This document shows, one piece after another, positions 46,434 to 57,113 of a stretch of 64,000 nucleotides of DNA. Every line of letters begins with the position of its first letter. Within the stretch, counting starts at the first letter, position 1. Source of the stretch: Gammaproteobacteria bacterium. GTDB lineage: Bacteria; Pseudomonadota; Gammaproteobacteria; Burkholderiales; Nitrosomonadaceae. The translations under genes were made by a program, and so were the position numbers. The DNA lies in the NCBI GenBank assembly GCA_030431985.1, contig JAUIIB010000001.1, positions 1 through 64,000 on the forward strand, read 5' to 3'. The notes beneath the pieces are model-generated. The model ran no database searches and was not told the origin of the DNA. It worked only from the letters and a program-made list of their open reading frames with translations.

Positions 46434-47141
46434 TTAATCTTTAATTTCCTGCTCAATTTCTTCTGCAGTAACATGGCGCACATCTTTTCCTTTGACCATA
46501 TACACAACGTATTCAGACATATTTTTTGCATGATCACCGATACGCTCAATTGCTTTGGCAACAAAAAGAATCTCCAGTGAGGTGGATATTTTACGTGGGT
46601 CTTCCATCATGAATGTGATTAGGTGACGCATAATAGAGCGGAATTCTTCATCCACAAATTCATCTTGTCTTACGATTTGAGCGGCAGAATTGAGGTCTAG
46701 ACGTGCAAATGAATCGAGTGCCTTTTTCACCATATCCATGGCGATGCTGGCAACATGTTTAATTTCAGTGAAACGCGGTGTTTGTAAGCGGTCATTCGAG
46801 TATATCAGCTTGGCCATGCGGGCTATTTTTTGAGCTTCATCTCCTATACGCTCAAGATCTGTAATGGTTTTGATAATCATTACAATCATACGTAAATCAA
46901 CAGCAGTTGGTTGTCTACGAACAATAATCTGGCTGCAAATTTCATCGATAGAGACTTCCATTGCATTGACGCGATGGTCGTATTCAATCACTTGATCGAT
47001 TAATTCCTCATTCCCGGTTGTCAATGCTTCCATAGCACGCTCAATTTGTTCTTCTACAAAACCACCCATTTGCAGAACACGTGTACGCGCTTCTTCAAGA
47101 TCAGCATCAAATTGTTTGGAAAAATGTTCTTTGGTAACCAT
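46434..47141 (-). CDS. phoU: Phosphate regulator PhoU
   Basis: A 235-residue all-helical protein made of two PhoU repeats. EYDHRVNAMEVSIDEICSQI (near residue 53) and MIIKTITDLERIGDEAQKIAR, mirrored later by VAKAIERIGDHAKNMSEYV, are the metal-binding helical signatures. PhoU curbs PhoR kinase action when the Pst transporter is saturated. No pst genes are adjacent; rpiA lies 58 bp upstream on the same strand. The gene ends 121 bp from the pilE stop (convergent). Confidence 0.95.
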   Translation of the reverse strand: MVTKEHFSKQFDADLEEARTRVLQMGGFVEEQIERAMEALTTGNEELIDQVIEYDHRVNAMEVSIDEICSQIIVRRQPTAVDLRMIVMIIKTITDLERIGDEAQKIARMAKLIYSNDRLQTPRFTEIKHVASIAMDMVKKALDSFARLDLNSAAQIVRQDEFVDEEFRSIMRHLITFMMEDPRKISTSLEILFVAKAIERIGDHAKNMSEYVVYMVKGKDVRHVTAEEIEQEIKD

Positions 47142-47199
47142 GGCATATCCTAGTTTATTGAGGAATATGAATAAATAACATCTTTATATTAAAGGGTCT

Positions 47200-47862
47200 T
47201 TACTGCAAAGTTATTGTTCTTACATCGTTATCACTACCTAATAATAGAACGTCTGCTGCCCGGTGTGCAAAAAGTCCGTTTGTTACAATACCGGTTATCT
47301 GGTTGAGTTTTTCTTCCATCTCTATGGGGTTTAAGATTTGAAGACTATGTACATCTAAAATTACATTACCGTTATCGGTAACAAAATTTTGCCGAAGTGC
47401 TGGTTGGCCTCCAAGTAAAGCGATTTCGCGGGCTACATAACTACGGGCCATTGGAATTACTTCGATCGGTAGCGGGAAATTACCAAGCATTTTAACGAGC
47501 TTAGTTTGATCTGCAATACAGATAAATTTTCTAGCCACTGCTGCAACGATTTTTTCTCGTGTGAGTGCGCCACCACCTCCCTTGGTCATATGAAGGTGTT
47601 CTGTAATTTCATCAGCACCATCAACATAAACTGGAAGATCGTCTATATTGTTTAGATCTAGAACTTCAATATTATGTGATTTCAGCCGTTTGGCTGTTGT
47701 GTCTGAACTGGCTACAGCACCATCTATTTTATGTTTAATTTTTGCGAGCTCGTCAATAAAATAGTTTGCTGTTGATCCTGTTCCTACACCGATAATACAG
47801 CCTACAGGAATATGTTCTATAGCAGCGGTTGCTGCTGCTTTTTTTTGTTCGTCTGGTGTCAT
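47200..47862 (-). CDS. rpiA: Ribose-5-phosphate isomerase A
   Basis: Interconverts ribose-5-phosphate and ribulose-5-phosphate. At 220 residues it has the family length. Motifs: [19 protein letters not shown] near residue 22, [37 protein letters not shown] with the catalytic Asp, Lys and Glu near residues 80-103, and [11 protein letters not shown]. It lies upstream of phoU on the same strand and is divergent from mutL, with 77 bp between the ATGs. In an ammonia oxidiser it would also serve the Calvin cycle. Confidence 0.96.
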   Translation of the reverse strand: MTPDEQKKAAATAAIEHIPVGCIIGVGTGSTANYFIDELAKIKHKIDGAVASSDTTAKRLKSHNIEVLDLNNIDDLPVYVDGADEITEHLHMTKGGGGALTREKIVAAVARKFICIADQTKLVKMLGNFPLPIEVIPMARSYVAREIALLGGQPALRQNFVTDNGNVILDVHSLQILNPIEMEEKLNQITGIVTNGLFAHRAADVLLLGSDNDVRTITLQ

Positions 47863-47939
47863 TTGTTTATTATCATTAATTAAAATTAAAATAACTTACA
47901 GATCATTATAATGTTTATGTTTTGGAATTGTACAATTTT

Positions 47940-49748
47940 ATGGCGTCAATAAAGCCTTTACCTGAATTATTAATCAACCAGATTGCGGCTGGTGAAGTTG
48001 TCGAGCGTCCAGCTTCTGCTTTAAAAGAAATTATAGAGAATGCTATTGATGCCGGTGCAACCCGAGTTGATGTGCAGCTTCAGCATGGCGGTATTAAACA
48101 GATGCGAGTTACTGATAACGGCAACGGAATTGCAAAAGATGAGCTGATTCCAGCGCTGACGCGGCACAGTACAAGTAAAATTAGTTCGTTGGAGGATTTG
48201 CTCAATATTACTAGTCTAGGGTTTCGTGGGGAGGCGCTTGCCAGTATTTCAGCTGTATCTGCATTGACGCTAACGAGCTACAAGGCTAATCAAAACCATG
48301 CGTGGCAGATTCATGTCAGTGGTAAATCCATATCTCAGCCGCAACCGGCTGCTTTAACTCAGGGTACGGTTGTTGATGCACATGATTTGTATTCAAATCT
48401 GCCTGCAAGACGGAAGTTTTTGAGAACCGAAGCTACTGAATATGCACACTGTGAAAATGTTTTCAGGCGAATGGCCTTGGCAATACCCAGTATAGAGTTT
48501 ACGTTGGAACATAACGGAAAACTCCGTCACCATTATCATAGCGCGGATTTGTTAAAGCGAATTAAAGCTGTGCTTGGTGAAGAATTTATAGATTCTGCTG
48601 TGTCAATTAACGAACAGGGCGGGAGTATACAGTTGCAAGGGTTTGTATCTTTGCCTGCATATTCTGGGGCATCACGTGATACGCAATATTTTTTTGTCAA
48701 TAATCGATTTGTAAGAGATAAACTGATATCGCATGCAATCAGGGAAGCCTATCGTGATGTATTGCATTTGGACAGGTATCCAGCGTTCGTTTTGTTTTTG
48801 GAAATGCATCCATCAGAAGTTGATGTTAATGTGCATCCAACCAAAACAGAAGTAAGATTTCGCGATTCGCGTGCGTTACATCGATTTATTTTTCATACTA
48901 TCCATAAGTCCTTAGCCAAGCCTGACGGGAAAACGCAGGCGGATCCCGCGCATGTTATTCCTGCTCAGTCTGTATCGTTTTATCCAAAGCCGAATTTAGA
49001 CAGGCCTCAAAATGCCCAACAATCGATAGGATTTTATCAAACGTTATTTGGTGCTGAAGATAGCGGCTCCAATGCTATGGATACTGCAAATACAAGTAGT
49101 TTTATGACGCTTGATTCTGATGACTCAGAAAAGCCCTTTGAAGCGGCAAAAGAAAAACAAGATGTTCCTCCACTTGGTTTTGCATTGGGGCAATTACATG
49201 GTATTTATATATTAGCTCAGAACAATAACGGATTAATCGTTGTTGATATGCATGCTGCTCATGAGCGGATTTTATACGAAAAATTGAAGACAGCTATGGA
49301 TAATCAGGTCTGGGGTACTCAGCCTTTACTGATACCCACAACGTTTCAGGCAGATCGTGGTGATGTCGTATTCGTCGAAGAGAACCATGAATTGTTTGAG
49401 AAAATTGGTTTTGAGCTGGCAGTGCTTTCTCCAACCACCTTGGCTGTACGTGCTGTGCCAGTGATGTTTAAACATAGTGATATTGCTAAATTAATTCAAG
49501 ACCTGTTGCACGAAATGCACGATTATGGCAGTAGTCAAATCTTAACAGCCGGACGGAATGAAATGTTGGCAACAATGGCATGTCATGGGGCCATTCGGGC
49601 CAATAGAACGTTGACAGTAGCCGAAATGAATGCTTTGCTGCGTGAGATGGAAAGAACCGAACGTGCTGACCAATGTAATCACGGTAGGCCGACCTGGTAT
49701 GAAATAAGCCTGGCTAGTCTGGATAAAATGTTTATGCGTGGAAAATAA
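47940..49748 (+). CDS. mutL: DNA mismatch repair protein MutL
   Basis: GHKL ATPase linking MutS recognition to strand removal, 602 residues from the ATG at 47940 (a TTG at 47922 would add six). N-terminal motifs: INQIAAGEVVERPASALKEIIENAIDAGAT with the catalytic Glu, DNGNGI, and GFRGEALASIS. The C-terminal half has VDMHAAHERILYEKLK, a variant of the DQHA(x)2E(x)4E endonuclease metal motif, and the ending QCNHGRPTW, both seen in MutL proteins with nicking activity (organisms without MutH). It is convergent with chpA, with 12 bp between stops. Confidence 0.97.
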   Translation: MASIKPLPELLINQIAAGEVVERPASALKEIIENAIDAGATRVDVQLQHGGIKQMRVTDNGNGIAKDELIPALTRHSTSKISSLEDLLNITSLGFRGEALASISAVSALTLTSYKANQNHAWQIHVSGKSISQPQPAALTQGTVVDAHDLYSNLPARRKFLRTEATEYAHCENVFRRMALAIPSIEFTLEHNGKLRHHYHSADLLKRIKAVLGEEFIDSAVSINEQGGSIQLQGFVSLPAYSGASRDTQYFFVNNRFVRDKLISHAIREAYRDVLHLDRYPAFVLFLEMHPSEVDVNVHPTKTEVRFRDSRALHRFIFHTIHKSLAKPDGKTQADPAHVIPAQSVSFYPKPNLDRPQNAQQSIGFYQTLFGAEDSGSNAMDTANTSSFMTLDSDDSEKPFEAAKEKQDVPPLGFALGQLHGIYILAQNNNGLIVVDMHAAHERILYEKLKTAMDNQVWGTQPLLIPTTFQADRGDVVFVEENHELFEKIGFELAVLSPTTLAVRAVPVMFKHSDIAKLIQDLLHEMHDYGSSQILTAGRNEMLATMACHGAIRANRTLTVAEMNALLREMERTERADQCNHGRPTWYEISLASLDKMFMRGK

Positions 49749-49760
49749 TAAAATACTTTG

Positions 49761-52700
49761 TCAAGATTCTCTGGGTGTGAATTGCAGTAGAGTACCCAAA
49801 AGATTGTCTTCTTCATATGGTTTTCCCATGAATTCATCGGCGCCGAGCTGTAATGCCATTTTGCGATGTTTTTCTGCAGTACGTGAAGTAATAACAATGA
49901 TGGGTGTGTGTGAGATTTTAGGGGTGTTGCGTATTGCTTTGATAAGTTCAAAGCCATTCATTTTAGGCATTTCAAGGTCGGTAAGAATAATATCGGGCTT
50001 GACGGCTGCAATCATCTCAATGGCTTCCATACCATGCTTGGCGGTTGCAACGTTATAGTTTTTTCGTTCCAACAATCTGCCGATTACTTTGCGTACAGTC
50101 AACGAGTCATCGACTACTAGCACAGTTGCAGTGTATTTTTTGCTCTGCGAAGATTGTCTGATAATTTCCGAGACTGGTGTATTTAAGATGTGTTGTACGT
50201 CTTCTCGTTGCATCAATTTAAGCAGATTTAGAATGAGCGCAGGTTTGCCATCGTTAGTTACGGTAATACCTTCTACACCGGGAGCATGCATGATTTGGGG
50301 ACCGATTTTTTTAACTATGACTTCATGGTTCCCAAGTAGTTTGTCAATATGTATCGCAAGAAGTGAATCGTCACTATTGAGTAGTAAAACTTGGTTGCGA
50401 TTTTTTATTTCTGGCCGTGGTTCAAAGTTCCCAAGGTAATAGGGTAAATAGGTAAACGGATAAATTCTTCCATTATAATTGATACGTTGTTTTTGATACG
50501 CAGCCTGCAAGGCCTCAGGATTAAGCTCCTGAATGTGTTCGACAATTGCAGCTGGTAATGTGACAATCTGGTCACTTGAAGATACAAAAACCGCATTTGT
50601 TACTGCAAGCATTAACGGTAATTGAATGTTAAAAACGGTACTTTTGTTCGATTCGGAACTTACTGTGATATGACCGCCTAGTCCAGATATATCATTTTGT
50701 ACGATGTCCATACCCATTCCACGTCCTGCAGTATCAGTTGCATGATGTTGCGTGGTTAGGCCGGGTGCGAATATCTGTGCTGCAATCAGTTCATCATCAA
50801 GGACATCGGATTCTTTAATGAGATGTCTTTTTACAGCTTCTTTACGGATATTCTCAAGATCCAGGCCGGTGCCATCATCGCTAATAATGATTGTAATCTC
50901 ATTATCTTTCAAACGAAGATCTACAGTAATCTTGCCGATCTCTGGTTTGCCAATTTGAATACGGTGATCAGGCTTTTCAATGCCATGAACAACAGCATTC
51001 CGTAGAATATGTTCTAAGGAAGTGCTCAGTTTTTCCAGTACGCTGCGATCTATTTCAATGTCTTCGCCATGGATTTTTAATTCGACTTTCTTGCCCAGTT
51101 CGTTAGCCGTTTTTCTAACAACACGATAATATCGTTCAGATATATTTCCAAACGGAATGGTGCGAATCTGAATTAATTCCTGTTGCAATTCATGGTTGAT
51201 GGTGGCCTGCCGTTCAACGGCATCGGTTGTGGCACTATGCATAGAATTTAATTGCCTTTGAACAGTAATCACATCGTCGATGCTTTCGGACATAAGACGG
51301 GTTAGTTCATGTAGGCGCGAAAAGCGGTCTAATTCAAGTGGGTCGGTGAAATTTTCATGAGGAGTTAACTGCGCTATTTGAGTACTTATTTGCATTTCTG
51401 CTTGGATCTCGACTTCACGAATTTGCTCATGAAGTCGGTCAATGCTTTCATTTAAATCCCGGAATGAATGTTTGAACTGGTTCAACAGCGTTTCTATTTT
51501 GTTGCGGATAATGCCGGCTTCACCAGCCTTGTTGACTAGTCGATCAATGAGTTCGGCATGAATGCGAAGAACGTTAATGGGTTGATGCGCGTCTTCTAAT
51601 TTTGTGGCAGATGGGATGGGATCTCCAGTAACAGATAGTATGGGCGTTGTCGCAGATTGAGAGGTGTCGGGTGCTGTTTTGGAGAAGTCGTGTGTTTCAA
51701 CCTCTTTTGTTTCTTGTTTCTCTACAGGGCTAGGACTGGGCGGATGCTGTAACTGCTCAATTGCTTCACATATTTGATCAAATTGATATTCCACATTTTC
51801 TATAGAATAAATCGACACAACTGGATTATTGAAAGCTTGTTCAATTTCTTCTTCAGTTGCATGAATAAGCTCGCCGAGTTGTTGTGCGCCAATCATATGA
51901 GCGCTGCCTTTTAAGGTATGTAGTAACCTTAGTAAGTTGATGCGAACGTCTTCATCTTGCGGAAGGATACGCCATGCCCGCAATCGGGAACTGAATTGTG
52001 GAATAATTTCATTCGTTTCATCAAAGAAAGTTTGCAGCAGGTTGGAGCTAACATCGTCAATTTTGTTATCTACATTTTTTTCTTGAGTAAATTCTGGTTG
52101 CGTTAAGGGCAGTACTTCATTTGAAATTGTTTCGGGGGCGGATTCTTGTTGTTTTTCGATTTCCTGTATTAACAATTGAACAAGTTTTAAATCAGCGTCA
52201 TCTGGTAATTGCTGCTGGTGTATCTTAGATAGTAATTCGCCGATCTGATCGACGCAGTTCTGTATCAGATTAATATGTGATGGCGTTAAATGTGCATGCA
52301 TCTCCGTTAACTGGGTTAGCCATTCCTCAAGCTTGCCGCTCAGATCAGCAAGGAAATCCAAATTTATGGCGCGAGCTGTGCTGGCCAAGGTATGAGCAGC
52401 CAGCGCAAACGGCTGAGTAATCTGACTCGGATGGAAGTTCTGCAATTCCTTCAACTCTTTTTCAAGTGTTGCATAATGTTGTTTTGATTCGGTACTGAAG
52501 ATTCCAAACAGTTCGGTGGGTATTGAGATGTCGCCAATAAAAACATTTGAGGGCGGTAAATTGATGGATTCCGTTGTGCCTACTGAGGAATCCGGCTTAA
52601 TTTCAGAAGCGACTTGTGTCTGATTGCTATCCAGACTATTAATAAGGTCGAATAGCCGGTCGAATTGAATTTCTGCCTTACCCGTTGTATTGAGGCTGAC

Positions 52701-54830
52701 GCACCACTCAGAAAATTCCTGATGTGCTGATTGTATTAATTCAATCAGTCCAACGGTAATTTGTTTTTTTTCATTGAGCCAGTAATTTAGCGTTTTCTCC
52801 ATTATCCACGCTGCTTCGCTGAAAGAATCAAGCTTAACCATGCGGCTGCTGCCTTTCAACGTATGAAATCCGCGCCGTATATTGGTCAGAAATTTTAGGT
52901 CCGAATTGTCTGGAGAGCAATTTTGGAGACAACTGATGATTTCAGCTAGAATGTCCCGGGCCTCTTCTAAAAAAATGCTCAGTAATTCTGGATTAATGCC
53001 CGAATCAATTTGATTGACTGGCTGAGTGTCGATATTGGCATTAATTTCGATTTCAGGAGCACTACTGTCTTCAGGGTCCAGTTCGTGGGCTGATATATTA
53101 TTTTCAGTCGAAGCTTTTTGGCTGGCACTATTTTCAAAAATTGCTATTGCAGATTCTAGAACTCTTTGATTTGCCGTTTGGTCATTTTTGTAGGCTTCCA
53201 GGTAAAAACTCAGACTACTTAAACCGTCAACAAGCAGGTTCTGTTCATTTAGATTTAAATGATGATCCGGATCGGAAAATTTTTTCTCAAGATCGTGACA
53301 TAGTGCTAATAAATGATTCGCACGGCTGAGCTCTAGTATTTCAAGAACACCTCCAATCTGATTAAATAAGTTCGTTAATGCAGATAAAGGAGTACGGTCT
53401 TCCGACGTTTCAAAGAATTGCTCCAGATTTTTCTCAATTTGCCGCAAATTAGTAAGTACTTCCTGTATGGATAGCTTCTGTGATTGTTTTGTGAGAGACG
53501 GACTTTGAATATCGTTGGGCGTGGGGGTAACCAACTGCCTGGGGAGTGTATTGTTGGATTGAACTTCATTTGTCAGTCTTGCTACAACCGGTTGGATATG
53601 TTCTGAAATATTGTCCGATTGAGTGTTGAAATTTTCCAGTATATTGTTCAAATGCAGCAGTGCGGTCGCAATTTCCATGTGTTCATTGACTGTTGCCGAT
53701 TGCAAATCTTGTGTTTGCATTGATTGTGCTGCTAAATTGATGGATTCAATCAGTTGTTGTATGGGCTGACATTGCAGATCGACTGACTGTTCACGTAGCT
53801 GTGCCATACTCCCCAGAAATGTATTTAAATCAGAATCGTTCGTACAGAGAGCCTGCCAGTTCTCATTGGTTTGTCTTAATGTCTGTTGCATTTTTTCTAG
53901 GCAGGATTGTTGTGACGCCAAATCAGTTAATTCATTAGCCTTGGTTTTTGTAAGAAAAGCCAGGGCATAAGTTGTTTGAATATCCTCGATTCGTTGGGTT
54001 GGGCTTGACGTCTGGTGGCGAGTTGCGATGCGATAGAGTAATTCACGAGCCAGTTGGTCTGTTTTTTTGCGTGATCTTTCAATGAATGAACGTAGCGCCT
54101 GTTCAATTTTTCCGCAGAGTTTGCAGTCCGATAATTCAATACTTGATTCCTGAGATAATAAGCTTTCAAGGAATCCTGTTGCTATCCACCAGAAAATACG
54201 CTGTTCGAAATTCCCTGGTAATTGCTCGACCTGGTCGAGTGCGTGGTGCATTTTATTTAAATGATTCGTGTCTGATGTGTTTTTCAGTAATAAAACCAGC
54301 CCGGACTGATATTCGGCGCGTGCGCGCTTTGCCAGGGTCTTGGCTTGCAGAATGTTATGTTCATAAAGGATAGGTTTAAGAGATGGTTCTGTTGCAAGAG
54401 TGGGGTAAAATAAATCAAATTCCGATACCTGGTGATATCCAATGCAGTGCATCAAATCCCGGTAAGCGGGAAACAATTGCATTGGATTTTCTGGCGCGCC
54501 GTCCACGAGTTTATTCAGGTAAGAAATCAATGTATCTATAGCATGTTTAATCGCGTTAATACTGAGTGGAATATTGTCTGTTTTGTTGTCGATTAACTTT
54601 GTAATCAGTTGTTCGATTTTTTCAGTCACGACAGTGATACTGTTCATTTCGAGAATCTGAAATAAGCTGTCCAACTGGTGAATGTAGGTGCGGCTTGACT
54701 CTATTTCATGGATCTCATCTGGCGTTTGTTTATAACAATCCAGATTATGTTTGACGAGCGATAACAGTTCATGAATATTTCCTATAACACCGGAAATGGA
54801 AGCGATGTCGGGTTTGGTTTGCGTAGTCAT
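49761..54830 (-). CDS. chpA: Twitching chemosensory hybrid kinase ChpA/PilL
   Basis: A 1,689-residue CheA-like hybrid histidine kinase for type IV pilus control. Order: a long N-terminal helical region, an Hpt domain with His656 (FHTLKGSSRM), a degenerate Hpt-like domain at His813 (HTLASTARAI, the KGS replaced), another Hpt domain with His971 (LHTLKGSAHM), a dimerisation helix pair, the GHKL ATPase (LRNAVVHGIEKP, DDGTGLD, GRGMGMDIV), a CheW-like domain, and a C-terminal receiver with Asp1618 in LTDLEMPKMNG. Pseudomonas ChpA has eight Xpt domains; this form has fewer obvious ones. It is 36 bp downstream of pilJ. Confidence 0.94.
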   Translation of the reverse strand: MTTQTKPDIASISGVIGNIHELLSLVKHNLDCYKQTPDEIHEIESSRTYIHQLDSLFQILEMNSITVVTEKIEQLITKLIDNKTDNIPLSINAIKHAIDTLISYLNKLVDGAPENPMQLFPAYRDLMHCIGYHQVSEFDLFYPTLATEPSLKPILYEHNILQAKTLAKRARAEYQSGLVLLLKNTSDTNHLNKMHHALDQVEQLPGNFEQRIFWWIATGFLESLLSQESSIELSDCKLCGKIEQALRSFIERSRKKTDQLARELLYRIATRHQTSSPTQRIEDIQTTYALAFLTKTKANELTDLASQQSCLEKMQQTLRQTNENWQALCTNDSDLNTFLGSMAQLREQSVDLQCQPIQQLIESINLAAQSMQTQDLQSATVNEHMEIATALLHLNNILENFNTQSDNISEHIQPVVARLTNEVQSNNTLPRQLVTPTPNDIQSPSLTKQSQKLSIQEVLTNLRQIEKNLEQFFETSEDRTPLSALTNLFNQIGGVLEILELSRANHLLALCHDLEKKFSDPDHHLNLNEQNLLVDGLSSLSFYLEAYKNDQTANQRVLESAIAIFENSASQKASTENNISAHELDPEDSSAPEIEINANIDTQPVNQIDSGINPELLSIFLEEARDILAEIISCLQNCSPDNSDLKFLTNIRRGFHTLKGSSRMVKLDSFSEAAWIMEKTLNYWLNEKKQITVGLIELIQSAHQEFSEWCVSLNTTGKAEIQFDRLFDLINSLDSNQTQVASEIKPDSSVGTTESINLPPSNVFIGDISIPTELFGIFSTESKQHYATLEKELKELQNFHPSQITQPFALAAHTLASTARAINLDFLADLSGKLEEWLTQLTEMHAHLTPSHINLIQNCVDQIGELLSKIHQQQLPDDADLKLVQLLIQEIEKQQESAPETISNEVLPLTQPEFTQEKNVDNKIDDVSSNLLQTFFDETNEIIPQFSSRLRAWRILPQDEDVRINLLRLLHTLKGSAHMIGAQQLGELIHATEEEIEQAFNNPVVSIYSIENVEYQFDQICEAIEQLQHPPSPSPVEKQETKEVETHDFSKTAPDTSQSATTPILSVTGDPIPSATKLEDAHQPINVLRIHAELIDRLVNKAGEAGIIRNKIETLLNQFKHSFRDLNESIDRLHEQIREVEIQAEMQISTQIAQLTPHENFTDPLELDRFSRLHELTRLMSESIDDVITVQRQLNSMHSATTDAVERQATINHELQQELIQIRTIPFGNISERYYRVVRKTANELGKKVELKIHGEDIEIDRSVLEKLSTSLEHILRNAVVHGIEKPDHRIQIGKPEIGKITVDLRLKDNEITIIISDDGTGLDLENIRKEAVKRHLIKESDVLDDELIAAQIFAPGLTTQHHATDTAGRGMGMDIVQNDISGLGGHITVSSESNKSTVFNIQLPLMLAVTNAVFVSSSDQIVTLPAAIVEHIQELNPEALQAAYQKQRINYNGRIYPFTYLPYYLGNFEPRPEIKNRNQVLLLNSDDSLLAIHIDKLLGNHEVIVKKIGPQIMHAPGVEGITVTNDGKPALILNLLKLMQREDVQHILNTPVSEIIRQSSQSKKYTATVLVVDDSLTVRKVIGRLLERKNYNVATAKHGMEAIEMIAAVKPDIILTDLEMPKMNGFELIKAIRNTPKISHTPIIVITSRTAEKHRKMALQLGADEFMGKPYEEDNLLGTLLQFTPRES

Positions 54831-54866
54831 TAATCAAAAATTAAGCATTGTGATTTAGAAACAAAA

Positions 54867-56960
54867 TTAAATCTTAAAATTGGCAACCGATGTTTTGAGT
54901 TGAGTCGTGAATCCCGAAATATGTGCGATAGATTCGGTTGTTTGTTGGGTGCCATTTGTTGCTTGCCGAGTAATTTGCAATATAGCCTCCATGTTCTCTA
55001 TCACACGTTTAGTCGTTTGTGTCTGAGCGTGAGTGGTCGAATGAATATCGGCAACATAATTTGCAAGACGTTTGGATACGGTTTCAATTTCTTCCAAGGC
55101 TTTTCCTGCAATGGTTGATTTTTGAGTCCCTTTGATAACTTCTCGTGTACTTCTTTCCATTGCGGCAATAGTGTCATGCGTATCATGCTGGATCATCTTG
55201 ATATGCTTACTAATTTGTTCGCTTGCTTCCGCCGAACGTTTCGCAAGATGCTGAATCTCTTGTGCGATAATATTAAAGCCACGTCCTGCCTCACCTGCGG
55301 CTGATGCTTGTAATGTGGCATTTAATGCAAGTATATTGGTTTGTTCGGTAATATCTGAAACTAACGCAATAATCTCGCTGATTTCTTGTGTACTTTCACC
55401 CAATCGTTTAATACGTTTTGATGTTTCTTGGATATGTGTACGGATCTCTTCCATTCCCGTAATTGATTCGTGGACTGCAGTACTGCCTTTTTCTGCTGTA
55501 ATGAGCGCTTGTTTGGCAACTTCTGTCGACTCGGTTGCGGTGTTTGAAATCTGGTTAATAGATTCGGCCATGTCTAAAACTGTGATCGTTGTACTTTCAA
55601 TCTTAAGTGATTGCTGTTGCGCTGCTGACAGCAGCTGGGCGGAGACATGCTGTGCCTGGTCGGATGCGTTGACCACCAAGGTGGTAGCCTTATTAACCTG
55701 CTCAGCCAGGGCATGTAATTGTTCAATGGTAAAGTTAACTGCGTCAGCAATTGCGCCGGTGATATCTTCAGTAACCGGTGTGCGGACAGTGAGATCGCCT
55801 TCCGCCATTTTTTTCATATCGTCTAGCAGTGTCAGCATGGCGCTCTGGGTGGTGTCTAATGTATCTTCATTTTGGAGCGGGCCAGGCTTATTTTGATGTA
55901 GAAAATATAGGAATACGCACAGTGACGAAAAGGCAATGACGAGTAGCAGTTGGTTTATTTTATCTATTAAATGAATTCCTTTCGCATCGGTAACCTGGAA
56001 GGCTTTATCCAGTTTTGCAAGACTGTTGAGTATCTTGTCGCTATTTTGATGGATGGTGCCGGCGGCGGATTTTGCAGCGACAATATCTGAGATTTCGGTT
56101 TCGATTGTTTTGATATTGTTGTTAATTCTGATAAAAGTTTTCTGAATCAGGGAAGGTAATTCCGCTATCTTTTTATCTTGGATTGCAGATGTATCGAAGA
56201 TGTTATGTCCTTGGTTAAACGCTTGTAAAATTGCAGCAAATTGCTTGCGGTCATGTGACAGTTGTTTCTTTATTTCCGAAATGGATAATTTGCTGGAGAG
56301 GGTGATGCCTATGCTTCGTGAAACATTTTGTGCCAATGTGCGCATGCTGATTACAGCGCCGAGAGTGTCGGGTCGATCCGCCTGATTCAGGTGTGTAATC
56401 AGTTGTTCAATGTGGTGATTCAATTGATTACTGACTGCATTAATGGCATTTACAGCCTGGCCCAGGTTGGTGAGTGACTTCTGATGGTTAAGAATCAATT
56501 GGATATGTTTTTTTTCAGATTGCCAATGCTGTATTAAATCTTCAAGGTAAGCCAACAGATCATCAGAGTGACTGATGGGAGAAATGTCATCCTGGCGGAA
56601 GTAGCCCCCCTCAGATAGCAAATCAAGGTATTGGTTGATTCTTGCGTGACTGTCGTCGAGCTGCTCTAAGGCATTTTGATGACCGGAAAACACGGGTTGA
56701 AGCACCATTCTTAGACGTAGCAAATGGGTTTGTATCCGGGCGGTAATTTCTAGTCGTGCGCTATTTTGTCGTATCTGCTCCTGACTGTAGAAAAATAATC
56801 CACCAAATAGACAAATGCTCAGAATGAATATGCCACCTAAAACGATATAGGGTTTTGAAGTATATTGGGTCTGTTTATGGTTTACAGGTTTGATAACGGG
56901 TATATGTGAAATTTTTGAGGATTTAAGAAATTTTTTAAACGTTGAAAAAATTCCCGTCAT
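54867..56960 (-). CDS. pilJ: Methyl-accepting chemotaxis protein PilJ
   Basis: A membrane chemoreceptor for the Pil-Chp system, 697 residues. A first membrane helix at about residues 37-58 is followed by a type IV pilus-methyl-accepting periplasmic domain (two helical PilJ repeats, residues 70-330), a second helix near residues 335-352, a HAMP-like linker, and a cytoplasmic MCP domain. Its tip has NILALNATLQASAAGEAGRGF and IIAQEIQHLAKRSAEASEQI. It is co-transcribed with chpA. The usual pilG, pilH and pilI upstream are absent: pyrD lies 153 bp away. Confidence 0.94.
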   Translation of the reverse strand: MTGIFSTFKKFLKSSKISHIPVIKPVNHKQTQYTSKPYIVLGGIFILSICLFGGLFFYSQEQIRQNSARLEITARIQTHLLRLRMVLQPVFSGHQNALEQLDDSHARINQYLDLLSEGGYFRQDDISPISHSDDLLAYLEDLIQHWQSEKKHIQLILNHQKSLTNLGQAVNAINAVSNQLNHHIEQLITHLNQADRPDTLGAVISMRTLAQNVSRSIGITLSSKLSISEIKKQLSHDRKQFAAILQAFNQGHNIFDTSAIQDKKIAELPSLIQKTFIRINNNIKTIETEISDIVAAKSAAGTIHQNSDKILNSLAKLDKAFQVTDAKGIHLIDKINQLLLVIAFSSLCVFLYFLHQNKPGPLQNEDTLDTTQSAMLTLLDDMKKMAEGDLTVRTPVTEDITGAIADAVNFTIEQLHALAEQVNKATTLVVNASDQAQHVSAQLLSAAQQQSLKIESTTITVLDMAESINQISNTATESTEVAKQALITAEKGSTAVHESITGMEEIRTHIQETSKRIKRLGESTQEISEIIALVSDITEQTNILALNATLQASAAGEAGRGFNIIAQEIQHLAKRSAEASEQISKHIKMIQHDTHDTIAAMERSTREVIKGTQKSTIAGKALEEIETVSKRLANYVADIHSTTHAQTQTTKRVIENMEAILQITRQATNGTQQTTESIAHISGFTTQLKTSVANFKI

Positions 56961-57113
56961 GAGTTGCTCCAGAATGTGTTTCGAACACTGACAAAACCTG
57001 ACCCGAGATACTATTGTAATGTATATAACAAAAAACGGGTATTGTTACGTAAGAATCTTAATTAAATTTTCCAAAAAGATAAGTTGCAGAAATAACCGTT
57101 AATGTATGTCTAA

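Noticed and set aside
46368-46580. Plus-strand 70-codon frame between pilE and phoU.
   Set aside because: Mostly antisense to the phoU 3-prime end and without motif or ribosome site.
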